The translations under genes were made by a program, and so were the position numbers. From positions 1 to 21,811 of IMG/VR virus record IMGVR_UViG_3300006919_000540: a stretch of DNA of 21,811 bases; one strand, given 5' to 3'. Source of the DNA: a virus. Positions within the stretch are counted from its first letter, which is position 1. Every line of letters starts with the position of its first letter. Below, in pieces: positions 1-8,437 of this stretch. The notes under the pieces were generated by a model. The model saw nothing but the letters and a program-made list of their open reading frames with translations. It made no database searches and was not told where the DNA came from.

Positions 1-1
1 A

Positions 2-2152
2 GGTGAAATTCCACCCGACTGGCCTGCAGACACAGAAGATGATCCCAGCATAGACAATAGTTGGAACGGTTATAAACGTTACAGCAGTAGGTATGAATCT
101 GATTTAAAAGATTTTATTACAAAAGATCCAAAAGGCCCAACTAATTTACAAAATGATAAAAATAATTTTTATTCTAAGTTAAATGAACACAACAATAGAA
201 ACGAAGGGACTTATTATACAAATCAATATATAAAATTTAGAACAAGATATATAGAAAAAGATCTTAAAGAAGCTAGTGGTTATTCAAATTTTGACAATGG
301 GACGCCTTGGGAACTGCCAAATGATAGTGCAAACATAGAAGCCAAAAATCTTATAAACACTATGCCATCTTATGGAAAGCAACTACAAAAAGAAATACAA
401 GATGATTTTAAGGTAGATGGAAACCCTAATAAAGCTTTATTTTACGATGATAATAATAAAATAAGTGATAAGTTCGATGCGGAAACTAAAGAGATTTGGA
501 AGTCATCAAGTTGTGTCAGTGTTATGATGTTTAACCTATACGACCCTAACTCTGAAGAAGACGACGACGGCCAACCAGAAAGTGTCCTTGTTGAAAAATC
601 TAAATTAAGAATAAATGGCAATGAGGCTGGGGTTTCTATTCAAGCTCAACCTGTTTATTTTTTTCTTGGATCAGTTTTACAAGCTATAAGCAAATCTACT
701 AATAAAAGAGTAAAGTTCTTTTATCGTGATTTAGAATCTAACTATTTCATACCACTACCTAGTGTCTCTAAGAGTTCAGTAGAACAACAAGCCAATCAAA
801 TAAATTCTTCTTTAGAGTCTATTAAAAAAGATATTGAAGAAATAGAAGTAAAAATAGAAACAAAAAAAGATGAAAACAATGAGGCCTTAACTGATGAAGA
901 CATTGATTTATTAAAAGAAGAATTAGAGGGAAAAAAATCTCAAAAAGATTTTTTAGAAAATTCAAAAGATAATTTAGAAACATTACAACCAAACTTGGTT
1001 GATTTTTTTACAACACTAACTGTTTCTAATACTTTTGAAATGCCTGTTGACATAAATGGCATTAAGCAAATTTTAACCCAAGAACCAGATGCACCTTTAC
1101 ACAATTTGATAAAAAAGGTTATTGAAATAGCCAACACAACAAATCCCACTATAAAGCTAGCGACAAGAACTTATAAAAATAGTGACACTATAGAGGTTTA
1201 CAGTGCAAGTATAAAAGTTGACGGAATTTCTAAAGAGATTTTTGAAAGTTTAGAAATTAACGTTGCTGAAAACGGCGGCAGCGCGCAAATTGAAGAGTTT
1301 GCATCTCAGTTTTCTCAAAAAGCGGTAGTATGTGAGTTTGGGACAGAAAGGTCATTAGTAGAAAATTTTTCTTTGAATTCAAAAGTAGATCCTATAGCTT
1401 TTGCGGCCTTTAGATTACCTTCTATTGTCGGCGGCCAAAGTGTAGATGTGTCTAGTGTTGTGAGAAAAAATTTGGATAACAATTATGGTTTTTTAGGAGA
1501 CATTACAGATGCCCTTCAAAACAATTTTATCAGTTCTAAAAAAGAATTAGAATCATTAAAAATAGTTACACTTAGTGATAAAGGAGACATTCAATCAGTA
1601 TCACAAAATAACTTAAGAGATTTTTTAACAGAAGACTCACCTCAAGCTAGTCAAGTTATAACAAGACTAATTGATGAGTTAAGAGCTTCCAGTGTTTCTT
1701 TTAATAACAATGTTATTGCTGCACAAAATGAGGAATTTTTATCTAACAACTCTAAAGGTGGTAAAGATCCAAGCTTTTTTGGTGGTATTTTAAGCAGCTT
1801 CTTAAGAAGCATAACTTTGACAGTTCATGGTGTTGTAGGTCTAACAATGTTTAATGTCGTTTATATAAAAGGCTTAATGAGAGGTATAGAGGGTGTTTAT
1901 ATGATAACCTCTGTGTCAGAAAGCCTTACTCCTTCTAATTTTAGTACAACATTAGAATGTAAGTTGGTTAATTATAAGAATAATAATAGTAAAACAAATC
2001 CTTTTGCTCAAAGAAAGTTTACTACATTACAAGAACTGGCATCCGAGGCTGCGACAGAGGGTTTTTCAAACTACGATACATTATTTAATAAAACCGAGAA
2101 GCGATTATCAGATGCAGCAAACAGAACTAACTTCACGTGGGGGTCGGGTTAG
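2..2152 (+). CDS. Baseplate hub-like tail protein (5' partial)
   Basis: The frame is open from base 2 with no stop, so the gene starts left of the window; the ATG at 362 is internal (about residue 121 of the visible part). At least 716 residues are encoded. The N-terminal visible part is polar and rich in Asn, Asp and Tyr. A mid-region segment (about bases 772-990) is Glu/Lys-rich with heptad-like spacing and looks like a coiled coil. The C-terminal part (about 1808-1976) has alternating hydrophobic residues with GLMRGIEGVYMITSV then SNFSTTLECKL, the pattern of the last beta-domain of phage hub proteins of the gpD/VgrG/gp27 type, where a 'G-x-Y-x-I-x-x-V' strand precedes 'F-x-T-x-L'. Being followed by an OB-fold spike and wedge genes supports a baseplate role. 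The family call is an inference from pattern; another tail-tip protein is possible. Confidence 0.55.
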   Translation, partial: GEIPPDWPADTEDDPSIDNSWNGYKRYSSRYESDLKDFITKDPKGPTNLQNDKNNFYSKLNEHNNRNEGTYYTNQYIKFRTRYIEKDLKEASGYSNFDNGTPWELPNDSANIEAKNLINTMPSYGKQLQKEIQDDFKVDGNPNKALFYDDNNKISDKFDAETKEIWKSSSCVSVMMFNLYDPNSEEDDDGQPESVLVEKSKLRINGNEAGVSIQAQPVYFFLGSVLQAISKSTNKRVKFFYRDLESNYFIPLPSVSKSSVEQQANQINSSLESIKKDIEEIEVKIETKKDENNEALTDEDIDLLKEELEGKKSQKDFLENSKDNLETLQPNLVDFFTTLTVSNTFEMPVDINGIKQILTQEPDAPLHNLIKKVIEIANTTNPTIKLATRTYKNSDTIEVYSASIKVDGISKEIFESLEINVAENGGSAQIEEFASQFSQKAVVCEFGTERSLVENFSLNSKVDPIAFAAFRLPSIVGGQSVDVSSVVRKNLDNNYGFLGDITDALQNNFISSKKELESLKIVTLSDKGDIQSVSQNNLRDFLTEDSPQASQVITRLIDELRASSVSFNNNVIAAQNEEFLSNNSKGGKDPSFFGGILSSFLRSITLTVHGVVGLTMFNVVYIKGLMRGIEGVYMITSVSESLTPSNFSTTLECKLVNYKNNNSKTNPFAQRKFTTLQELASEAATEGFSNYDTLFNKTEKRLSDAANRTNFTWGSG

Positions 2153-2198
2153 TGTAAAATAAAATTTTTTTCTATTAAAATTAAAATGTATTTCTATC

Positions 2199-2210
2199 TA
2201 TAATGAAAGG
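2199..2210 (+). promoter_or_regulatory. Possible -10 box and ribosome binding site before the sigma gene
   Basis: The 64-base gap before the sigma factor gene is nearly all A/T. It contains TATAAT at 2199-2204 with no convincing -35 element at the expected spacing, then AAAGG at 2206-2210, six bases before the ATG at 2217. The ribosome binding site is credible; the promoter is weak because such hexamers are common in AT-rich DNA. Confidence 0.25.
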
Positions 2211-2216
2211 TTATTT

Positions 2217-2870
2217 ATGAAGTATTGGGGACCAGAACAAGAAGAAGCTATTGTGGAGTTTAATTTAAGTGAAGATACTAAATTAAAACACAAAATCTAC
2301 AACAACATTATTTTTCCAGCTTTTTCAAAACTAGTAGAAAACATTTACTATACTTATAATTTTAATACAATTTTATTTGATTACGATCAAACAAAACATG
2401 AAGCCATGGCTCATCTTTATGAAAAATTAAGTAAATTTGATCCTAATTCTGGAGCAAAGTCGTTTTCTTATTTTGGAACGATAGTTAAAAATTGGATGAT
2501 ACAACAATCTAATGCGGCTAAACGTCAAACAGTGATAGATAATGAAAATTCTGATTCTATTATTTTTGATAAAAGTATAGAACACTACTATGATGTTGAA
2601 AAAGGTGAAGAAGATTATAATTTTATAAAAGAGCTAACTAAAAACTTTGATTCACTAATGGTAAGTGATTCTTTGAACAAAGAAGATTTAGCCGTTTTAG
2701 AAATTATAAACGACATATTAAAAAACTATAATAAATTTACTATTTATAATAAGAAGCAATTATATGTTTATGTAAAAGAGGCTACTGATTTACCGAGTAG
2801 AAAGATAACTAAATCAATTAAGAAAATAAAAATTGCTTACGCGACCATAAAAGACGATTTTATTAACTAA
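2217..2870 (+). CDS. 55: Late-transcription sigma factor (T4 gp55-like)
   Basis: A 217-residue protein resembling the reduced sigma factors that direct host RNA polymerase to late promoters of T4-type phages. Residues about 56-104 match a sigma region 2 core: an amphipathic helix (HEAMAHLYEKL), then KFDPNSGAKSFSYF and IVKNWMIQQ followed by basic residues, the usual 'FDP-x-x-G-x-x-F-x-x-Y' arrangement. Residues about 177-210 (KKQLYVYVKEATDL, then SRKITKSIKKIK) look like a C-terminal helix-turn-helix, as in many phage late sigma factors. The length is close to T4 gp55 (185 residues). The C-terminus ends DDFIN; T4 gp55 and gp33 carry short acidic-hydrophobic clamp-binding tails, so this might be an equivalent, but that is speculative. 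AAAGG precedes the ATG by six bases. It lies between baseplate genes, so it is probably co-transcribed with them. Confidence 0.75.
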   Translation: MKYWGPEQEEAIVEFNLSEDTKLKHKIYNNIIFPAFSKLVENIYYTYNFNTILFDYDQTKHEAMAHLYEKLSKFDPNSGAKSFSYFGTIVKNWMIQQSNAAKRQTVIDNENSDSIIFDKSIEHYYDVEKGEEDYNFIKELTKNFDSLMVSDSLNKEDLAVLEIINDILKNYNKFTIYNKKQLYVYVKEATDLPSRKITKSIKKIKIAYATIKDDFIN

Positions 2871-3085
2871 TGTATGATGAAGAAAAAGATGAATCACTTG
2901 CAAAAAGTTATGTAGATCTATTACAAATTTACAGTGATCAACTATCAGTTTTTGAGGCTGTTGTAACAAATGCCGAGAAAACAAGAGAAAAAATAATAAC
3001 ATTAGAAGAGGAACTCTTGAAAAGAGGGTTTAAAATAAACGAACTACAAGAGAAGGTAAATGAATCTAAATCCGACAAATCTTGA
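2870..3085 (+). CDS. Small coiled-coil protein, function unknown
   Basis: A 71-residue, strongly charged protein whose ATG overlaps the stop of the sigma gene by one base (TAATG). No Shine-Dalgarno site is visible, which suggests translational coupling to the sigma gene. From about residue 8 to the end the spacing of Leu, Ile and Val fits a continuous alpha-helical coiled coil (for example KIITLEEELLKRGFKINELQ). The 3' end overlaps the next gene by 26 bases. Overlapping genes on both sides argue that it is real. I do not recognise a family. Its position next to a late sigma factor invites comparison with the late co-activator gp33, but no C-terminal clamp-binding motif is seen. A small baseplate or assembly protein is equally possible. 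Confidence 0.6.
   Translation: MYDEEKDESLAKSYVDLLQIYSDQLSVFEAVVTNAEKTREKIITLEEELLKRGFKINELQEKVNESKSDKS
3051..3056 (+). promoter_or_regulatory. Ribosome binding site choosing the 3060 start
   Basis: AGAAGG lies three bases before the ATG at 3060. The in-frame alternative ATG at 3090 has only A/T-rich sequence in front of it and no purine-rich site, so 3060 is preferred although the spacing is short and the gene then overlaps the upstream one. Confidence 0.45.
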
Positions 3086-4640
3086 TAAAATGTTAAGTTC
3101 AAGAACTTTCCAAGAGGATGTTATTGCAATCTCAAGGGGTTGGAAAGTTCAGAATCATTTTGTTATGGATTTAGCTATAGTAATTGCCGTGAAAACGGGT
3201 GTTAGTTTTAATACTGACTATAGTGCCTCTATACCTCAATTCAGTATCAATGCAAGAGTTCTTGGGAAAAATGATAGTTTCAGTGAAAACCCACAACTTG
3301 ATATACCGAGCTGGTTTACCCCTCTATTCCCCAATAACATTGTGTGTGTTCCAGAGGTGGGTGAGTTGGTTACAATCCTTAGAGAAGGAACTAGCAACGA
3401 TTCAAAGGGTTATTGGATAGGCAGGGTGAACGATAGTGATTTTGTTAGCTTAAAGCTGGCTAAAGAACACTTAGGAAATCTTTCCCCACAAGAAAAATAC
3501 GGAATGCCATTTGATGTAAAGAACCTAAATGAAACATCAAGACAACCACAAGCCAACGACACAAGAAAAGTGTATCAATTACCTGCTAAGCTTGGTGATG
3601 TTATAATGCAGGGTCGTAATGGAAGTTTTTTAAGACACAGCTACAATCCTTCTTATGGTGCATTTAATAAACCTGGCGTTTTGGAAATGGGCATTTTGCA
3701 CGATAGACATTACAGAACAACAGGATTTCCTGCTGTCGGTGTTACAAAAACAAAAACCATTCATTTAGCCGAATCGAAAGCATCAAACTTAGGAAAGAGG
3801 GTTTTAAAAAGATCTTATTTAGATAATGATTTTGAAGTGTTGCCAGATGGTGCATTAATAGACACTCCAACAGGTCCAAGGCCTGCAGGGGATTTTCCAG
3901 AAGAAGTTAGGAAAAACATAATTGCTAGTTTTGCCGATGAGTTTTATAGTGTATCAACATCAGAAGATTCTGAAGAACTGATGCACAAACAAGTATTAGG
4001 GGAAAAATTAAATGACTCATTAACAGAACAAGATGAGTTGATAATGTCTCTTGTGGACTCTGTTAGTGCCTTATCAAATACAGTTGAACTATTATTTAAT
4101 TCTTATTTAGATCATACACACACATTGCCAGAAATTAACATAGACCTGCCAGAAAAAGAAATAGAATTTAAGACACTTGTTAATAAAGGCGTAAAACTTG
4201 TGCCTCAGCCTTCAAAAAGGGTTTTCGTCCCAGCGTCTAGAGTAAGAGTGCCCGGCAGCGGCGATGTTTATGAAACAGTTAAAGAAATAAATCGCTCAAA
4301 CGGTAAAGAAGTAGAGATTAAAAAATTGGTAGCAAAGGGGACACCAGGCTCTACAATAACTATACCATCAAAATTTATAACTGTTCCACAAGCACCCAAA
4401 GTAGTGAACAAAGGATATAGGACAGTAACAAAAAGAAAAAAGATTGACTTTGAGGCTATTACTATTGGCGGTCAATCAAACCCAAGAATAACAACAACTA
4501 TAGAAACAGATGATAAAACTACTTTAATTTTAAACAATTTAAATGATTTAGAAGATAGTTTTACAGACGCAAAAAGCAAATTTATTGACTTAATTGATAA
4601 GTTAGAAGAACACTTAAGTAAAAGAAATTATATTAATTAG
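3060..4640 (+). CDS. Baseplate hub/spike protein with OB-fold (gp5-like)
   Basis: A 526-residue protein. Residues about 35-130 are beta-rich and fit the OB-fold that opens gp5/VgrG-type proteins: VARVLGK-like strands, a WFTPLFPNN segment, then PEVGELVTIL and GYWIGRV, typical of 'conditions-fit, pGd-V' OB barrels. Residues about 172-200 (LPAKLGDVIMQGRNGSFLRH) form a second beta segment common in phage versions. Residues 351-358 contain DHTHTLPE, a His-x-His pair that recalls the metal-binding histidines at spike tips, though this is only a resemblance. The C-terminal third has Lys/Glu-rich strands and ends in a coiled-coil helix (about 490-522). No lysozyme domain can be recognised, unlike T4 gp5. 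It directly precedes gp25- and gp6-like genes, which fits a central baseplate component. Confidence 0.7.
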   Translation: MNLNPTNLDKMLSSRTFQEDVIAISRGWKVQNHFVMDLAIVIAVKTGVSFNTDYSASIPQFSINARVLGKNDSFSENPQLDIPSWFTPLFPNNIVCVPEVGELVTILREGTSNDSKGYWIGRVNDSDFVSLKLAKEHLGNLSPQEKYGMPFDVKNLNETSRQPQANDTRKVYQLPAKLGDVIMQGRNGSFLRHSYNPSYGAFNKPGVLEMGILHDRHYRTTGFPAVGVTKTKTIHLAESKASNLGKRVLKRSYLDNDFEVLPDGALIDTPTGPRPAGDFPEEVRKNIIASFADEFYSVSTSEDSEELMHKQVLGEKLNDSLTEQDELIMSLVDSVSALSNTVELLFNSYLDHTHTLPEINIDLPEKEIEFKTLVNKGVKLVPQPSKRVFVPASRVRVPGSGDVYETVKEINRSNGKEVEIKKLVAKGTPGSTITIPSKFITVPQAPKVVNKGYRTVTKRKKIDFEAITIGGQSNPRITTTIETDDKTTLILNNLNDLEDSFTDAKSKFIDLIDKLEEHLSKRNYIN

Positions 4641-4649
4641 AGATTATAG

Positions 4650-5066
4650 ATGGGTATTAATTTAAAATTTCCGTTGCGTTCTTATCGTAAAGGGTTTTTT
4701 GAGATGAATCAAACAACCGTTGACGCAGTAAGAGAGGACATAAAAATTCTACTACTAACAAAAAAGGGCGAAAGAGTTGTTAACTCCTCTATTGGAACTA
4801 ATATTCCTATTTTAGCTGGACAACTATTTGAGCCAGTAAAGAGAGAAGAATTAGAATTTAAGATAAAAAATGAAATAAAAGATGCATTAGCTAATTGGAT
4901 GCCTTATGTTAGTTTAGAGAGTTTGCAGGTATTTACAGAGGTGGATAAACCTAGGGGTATTGCTTTGAGTCCAACACAAGTTTTGGTTAGTATGAGCTAC
5001 AAAATAAATAACTCTGATGCACTTAGAGATAGTATACAATTAACTATAAATGGAACACCGAGATAA
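4650..5066 (+). CDS. 25: Baseplate wedge subunit, gp25-like (GPW/gp25 family)
   Basis: A 138-residue protein matching the GPW/gp25 family in length and pattern. The diagnostic stretch is residues about 22-62: TVDAVREDIKILLLTKKGERV, followed by IGTNIPILAGQLFEP, the family's 'I-x-x-L-L-x-T-x-x-G-E-R, G-x-x-L-F-E' signature. Residues 66-95 form the expected amphipathic helix ending in W-x-P-(Y), and the C-terminus is beta-rich. In T4 gp25 joins gp6 and gp53 in the baseplate wedge and helps initiate sheath assembly; despite its historical lysozyme label it is structural. It starts nine bases after the spike gene and is followed three bases later by the gp6-like gene, the pairing usual in contractile tails. 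Confidence 0.9.
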   Translation: MGINLKFPLRSYRKGFFEMNQTTVDAVREDIKILLLTKKGERVVNSSIGTNIPILAGQLFEPVKREELEFKIKNEIKDALANWMPYVSLESLQVFTEVDKPRGIALSPTQVLVSMSYKINNSDALRDSIQLTINGTPR

Positions 5067-5069
5067 AAG

Positions 5070-6893
5070 ATGCCAGATTATCAATCAACAAAACCAGTTT
5101 CAAAACAAAAGATGAATGTTAGTTATTTGTCTAAAGATTTTGACTCTATTAAAAAAGATTTAATAGACTACTTAAAAAGATATTATCCAAACGACTATCA
5201 AGATTTTAATGAGGCCTCTGGTGGTATGGCTATCATAGAGTTGTTAGCTTACTTAGGTGATGCAATGTCTTTTTACATTGATAGGCAAGTGAACGAAGGT
5301 TTTATAGATAGAGCAATAGAACCAAAAAACATTTTTTCTTTGGCTCAAAACTTGGGATACAAACCAAAATTTTCAAGGCCTGCAGTAGTTAATCTATCTG
5401 TTAGTGCAGTATTTGAAGATTCCACTAGTGCTGATTCTTTGTATACTATTAAAAAGGGATCAAAAGTAGTTACCAACTTTGAGCCAGCTATTCAATTTGA
5501 AACACTTTCTGATGCAGACTTTTCTAGCCCAAAAGATAGAGTGACAACAAAGCTATCAGCAAACACAACTCAGTATTCTATAACAAGTGTTTCAGCTATG
5601 GCTGGATCAGTAAGAACATTTACTTACACAGCTGGCGACCAAACTATACCTTTTCTAAAAACAACACTACCAGACAAAGAGATAACAGAGATTGTTTCAG
5701 TAACTTCATCTGATGGTAAAGAATATTTTCAAGTTGATAATTTAGCTCAAGGTAGTATTTTTACAGGATACAAAAACAATACATCTTCTTCATCTGATTC
5801 AGCTTACATTTTACAATACAAAAAGATACCTTATAGATTTACAACCGAGGTTTCTGCAGATGGGGAGACATCAATAATTTTTGGTGGCGGAACAAGTGAT
5901 TTAGAAGATTCCGAACTTATACCAAATCCCGAAGATTATGTATTGCCACCAACTCTTAGAGGATCACCTTCTGGTTTTTCACCAGCAATAATAGATTCTT
6001 CAAACTTTCTGAAAACCAAAGGTCTTGGCTATGCACCAAGAAATGTAACTTTAGATATAAAGTATAGATATGGTGGAGGCAATGATACTAATGTCGGCCC
6101 AAGAACTTTAAACAGGTTTGTGTCAAGGGTCATACAATTTGCAAATCAAGATTTTGCAACGAACAATAATGAAGTCGTTCAAAATGCAATCAACTCATTA
6201 TCTGTCACAAATGTTGAACAAGCGTCTGGAGGAGCTGACGAAGAAACAAGAACAGAGATTAAACAAAATGCGGCAGCATTCTTTAATGCGCAAAACAGGG
6301 CTGTCACACTACAAGACTATCAAGTAAGAGTTCTTTCTATGCCACCAGAATTTGGATCAATGTATAGAAGTTATGCAAGAAAAGACCCAAACAATGCATT
6401 AGGTGTAGAACTAATAGGTATAGCCAGAAATGCACAAGGATTTTTGCAAACCCCAACAGGAACATTAAAGAACAATGTTGAGACATACATAAATAGATTC
6501 CGATCATTTTCTGACACTGTAAGAATAAGTGACGGTAAGGTTTGTAACATAGGAATAGATTTTACTATTGTTCCCGATCCAAACGCTAATCTTAACGATG
6601 CATTAGTTGATTGTTTTATTTTACTACAAGGATTATTTGTTGTTGAAAATTCTAACTTTAATGCATCATTAATAATGTCGGATTTTTCTAGTAGACTACA
6701 AGCTCTTGATAAAGTTGCATCAGTTGTTAATTTTAAATTTACGAACATTTATGGAATAGTTGATAGTAGGAATTATGCCAATTATCAATTTGATATTAAA
6801 GCTAATACTCAAAATGGTATTTTAAGTTTTCCACAAGATGTATGTTGGGAATTAAAATATCCTAATTTTGACATAGTGGGGAGAGGAGCATAA
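5070..6893 (+). CDS. 6: Baseplate wedge subunit, gp6-like (baseplate J family)
   Basis: A 607-residue protein close in size to T4 gp6 (660). The N-terminal region (residues about 17-112) carries the conserved hallmarks: NVSYLSKDFDSIKKDL, YYPNDYQDFNEASGGMA, then IELLAYLGDAMSFYIDRQ and NLGYKPKFSRPA. Residues about 365-430 show the baseplate J-type signature: VEQASGGADEETRTEIKQ, then FNAQNRAVTLQDY. gp6 dimers form the ring that joins wedges around the hub, and gpJ plays the same part in P2-type tails. The start follows the gp25-like stop by three bases with only a weak purine tract in front, so coupling is likely. The stop overlaps the next ATG by one base. Confidence 0.92.
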   Translation: MPDYQSTKPVSKQKMNVSYLSKDFDSIKKDLIDYLKRYYPNDYQDFNEASGGMAIIELLAYLGDAMSFYIDRQVNEGFIDRAIEPKNIFSLAQNLGYKPKFSRPAVVNLSVSAVFEDSTSADSLYTIKKGSKVVTNFEPAIQFETLSDADFSSPKDRVTTKLSANTTQYSITSVSAMAGSVRTFTYTAGDQTIPFLKTTLPDKEITEIVSVTSSDGKEYFQVDNLAQGSIFTGYKNNTSSSSDSAYILQYKKIPYRFTTEVSADGETSIIFGGGTSDLEDSELIPNPEDYVLPPTLRGSPSGFSPAIIDSSNFLKTKGLGYAPRNVTLDIKYRYGGGNDTNVGPRTLNRFVSRVIQFANQDFATNNNEVVQNAINSLSVTNVEQASGGADEETRTEIKQNAAAFFNAQNRAVTLQDYQVRVLSMPPEFGSMYRSYARKDPNNALGVELIGIARNAQGFLQTPTGTLKNNVETYINRFRSFSDTVRISDGKVCNIGIDFTIVPDPNANLNDALVDCFILLQGLFVVENSNFNASLIMSDFSSRLQALDKVASVVNFKFTNIYGIVDSRNYANYQFDIKANTQNGILSFPQDVCWELKYPNFDIVGRGA

Positions 6894-8434
6894 TGTCTTT
6901 TGCAAGAACATACGCCACAAAAGATACTTGGATCACAGATGCTGCAGCATCGGCTAACTTTGGACTTTCACCTATTCTTGAAGTTTGGAGTAATTACAAT
7001 AATTTAGTGGAGAGAAAGCAACATGCAAGAATACTTGTAGAGTTTGCTTTATCGTCCCTATCTTCATCTATTATTAATCAAGGAAAGTATCCAGATCCAA
7101 GAACAAATAATACTGTATCTGCTTTTATTTGTATGACCAATGCCAAACATGGAGACTCTCTAGCTACAAATTTTTCTTTGGATGTAATACCATTGACAGG
7201 AAGTTGGTCAGAAGGTTTTGGACTAGATAATGACACTTATACAGATAGCGGCTATGCGAACTCATTAAGTGCTAGTAATACTATTCCGTGGACTTTAAAT
7301 AATGGACAAACTGGCGGGGCTGTTTTTCTTGGCGCTGATAACAATGTTTACGACTCTAATAGTGCAAGTCAATTATTTACAAACGGCCAAGAAGATTTAA
7401 AAGTTGATGTTACTGAGTTCTTCAAAGCTTATTTAAATTACTCTACCGGAACTCCTATAGCAGCTGGGGGAAGTGCAAACAACGGATTCTTAATAAAAAT
7501 GTCTGACATTTATGAATCTAATGATAGTCAGAGGGTTACTAGTTTGGGGGCTGCTGGATCAGTTACAGGTGATTCGTTTTATACCAAGAAATTTTATGGA
7601 AGAGAGACCAATACAAGAAACGCTCCCTATTTTCAATTAGAATGGGATGGAGCAATAAGAGACAATAGGTCTTTAATAAAGTTCTCTAAAACAGGCGATC
7701 TTTATTATTACAATGTTGTTGATGGTGTTTTAACTGATTTAAATGGGATAAGAGAGTTCCCAGGCCATGTTACTATTAGTGCTAATGGTGTTAACATTGA
7801 TACATCAAGTCCAGATGGACTGGTTCTAACAGCTGGTAGGGTTCTTAATGGTGTTTATAAGGTTAACATAGGAAACGCTACTAATGCAGCTGGAACATTA
7901 TCATTAACTGGTATTAACATAGGAGCATCTAGTGCAACCTCTTTTGTTGATAGTTGGACTATAACTACAGCTGGCGAATATGTTACTCAAAACTTTTCCT
8001 TTGATTGTAATCTACCCTCTAATGGTCAACAATACTTGAACACATCTAACTATCAAGTTTCATTAGGCAACTTGAGAGAAAATTATGAGAAGGGAACCTT
8101 ACAACGAGTTAAAGTTTTCGTTCTTGATAAAACAAATCTTTATCCTGCGTTAACTGGAACATCAAGTGCTATGAATGCTAGTTTAATAACAAACTCGACC
8201 TTTGAAATCAGAGAGTTGTTAAATGATGAAGTAGAGGTTCCACCATCCGCGATTTCTTATGACATCAATGGTAACTTTTTTAACTTAGATACAAATCTTC
8301 TTTATGAGGGGATTGATTATAAGATAGTAGTAAAAATAAATGTTAATGGTGAAACTATAGTTTATGATTATCCAGATAAGTGGCAATTTTCAATAGGTGA
8401 TGTATACACAACTAACTATAGATCGGGGTATTAA
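6893..8434 (+). CDS. Beta-sandwich virion protein, DNRLRE-like N-terminal domain
   Basis: A 513-residue protein with a one-base stop/start overlap (TAATG) with the gp6-like gene and a good GAGAGGAG site just before it. The first 255 or so residues follow the DNRLRE-type beta-sandwich plan: an opening ATKDTWITD with ASANFGLSPILEV, then RKQHARILVEFALSSL, then LKVDVTEFFKAYLN, GFLIKMSD, and closing FYTKKFYGRETN with APYFQLEW. The remaining part is also beta-rich and Gly/Asn/Ser-rich, probably one or two Ig-like domains (about 265-480). Such domains occur in secreted adhesins and phage appendages. Its place between gp6- and gp7-like genes suggests a baseplate-attached decoration or fibre-anchoring protein. 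The domain call is from pattern; the virion role is inferred from context. Confidence 0.6.
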   Translation: MSFARTYATKDTWITDAAASANFGLSPILEVWSNYNNLVERKQHARILVEFALSSLSSSIINQGKYPDPRTNNTVSAFICMTNAKHGDSLATNFSLDVIPLTGSWSEGFGLDNDTYTDSGYANSLSASNTIPWTLNNGQTGGAVFLGADNNVYDSNSASQLFTNGQEDLKVDVTEFFKAYLNYSTGTPIAAGGSANNGFLIKMSDIYESNDSQRVTSLGAAGSVTGDSFYTKKFYGRETNTRNAPYFQLEWDGAIRDNRSLIKFSKTGDLYYYNVVDGVLTDLNGIREFPGHVTISANGVNIDTSSPDGLVLTAGRVLNGVYKVNIGNATNAAGTLSLTGINIGASSATSFVDSWTITTAGEYVTQNFSFDCNLPSNGQQYLNTSNYQVSLGNLRENYEKGTLQRVKVFVLDKTNLYPALTGTSSAMNASLITNSTFEIRELLNDEVEVPPSAISYDINGNFFNLDTNLLYEGIDYKIVVKINVNGETIVYDYPDKWQFSIGDVYTTNYRSGY

Positions 8435-8437
8435 TAA

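Noticed and set aside
362-364. ATG at 362 as the start of the first gene
   Set aside because: The same frame is open without a stop back to base 2, no ribosome binding site precedes 362, and the upstream residues look like protein, so the ATG is internal and the gene is cut by the window edge.
2870-3085. The 71-residue coiled-coil protein as a gp33-like late co-activator
   Set aside because: Being next to the sigma gene is the only support; no C-terminal clamp-binding motif or similarity to T4 gp33 can be seen.
6118-6327. Open frame inside the gp6-like gene in another + frame
   Set aside because: Fully nested in a strongly conserved gene, with no independent start signal and low-complexity Gln/Lys content.
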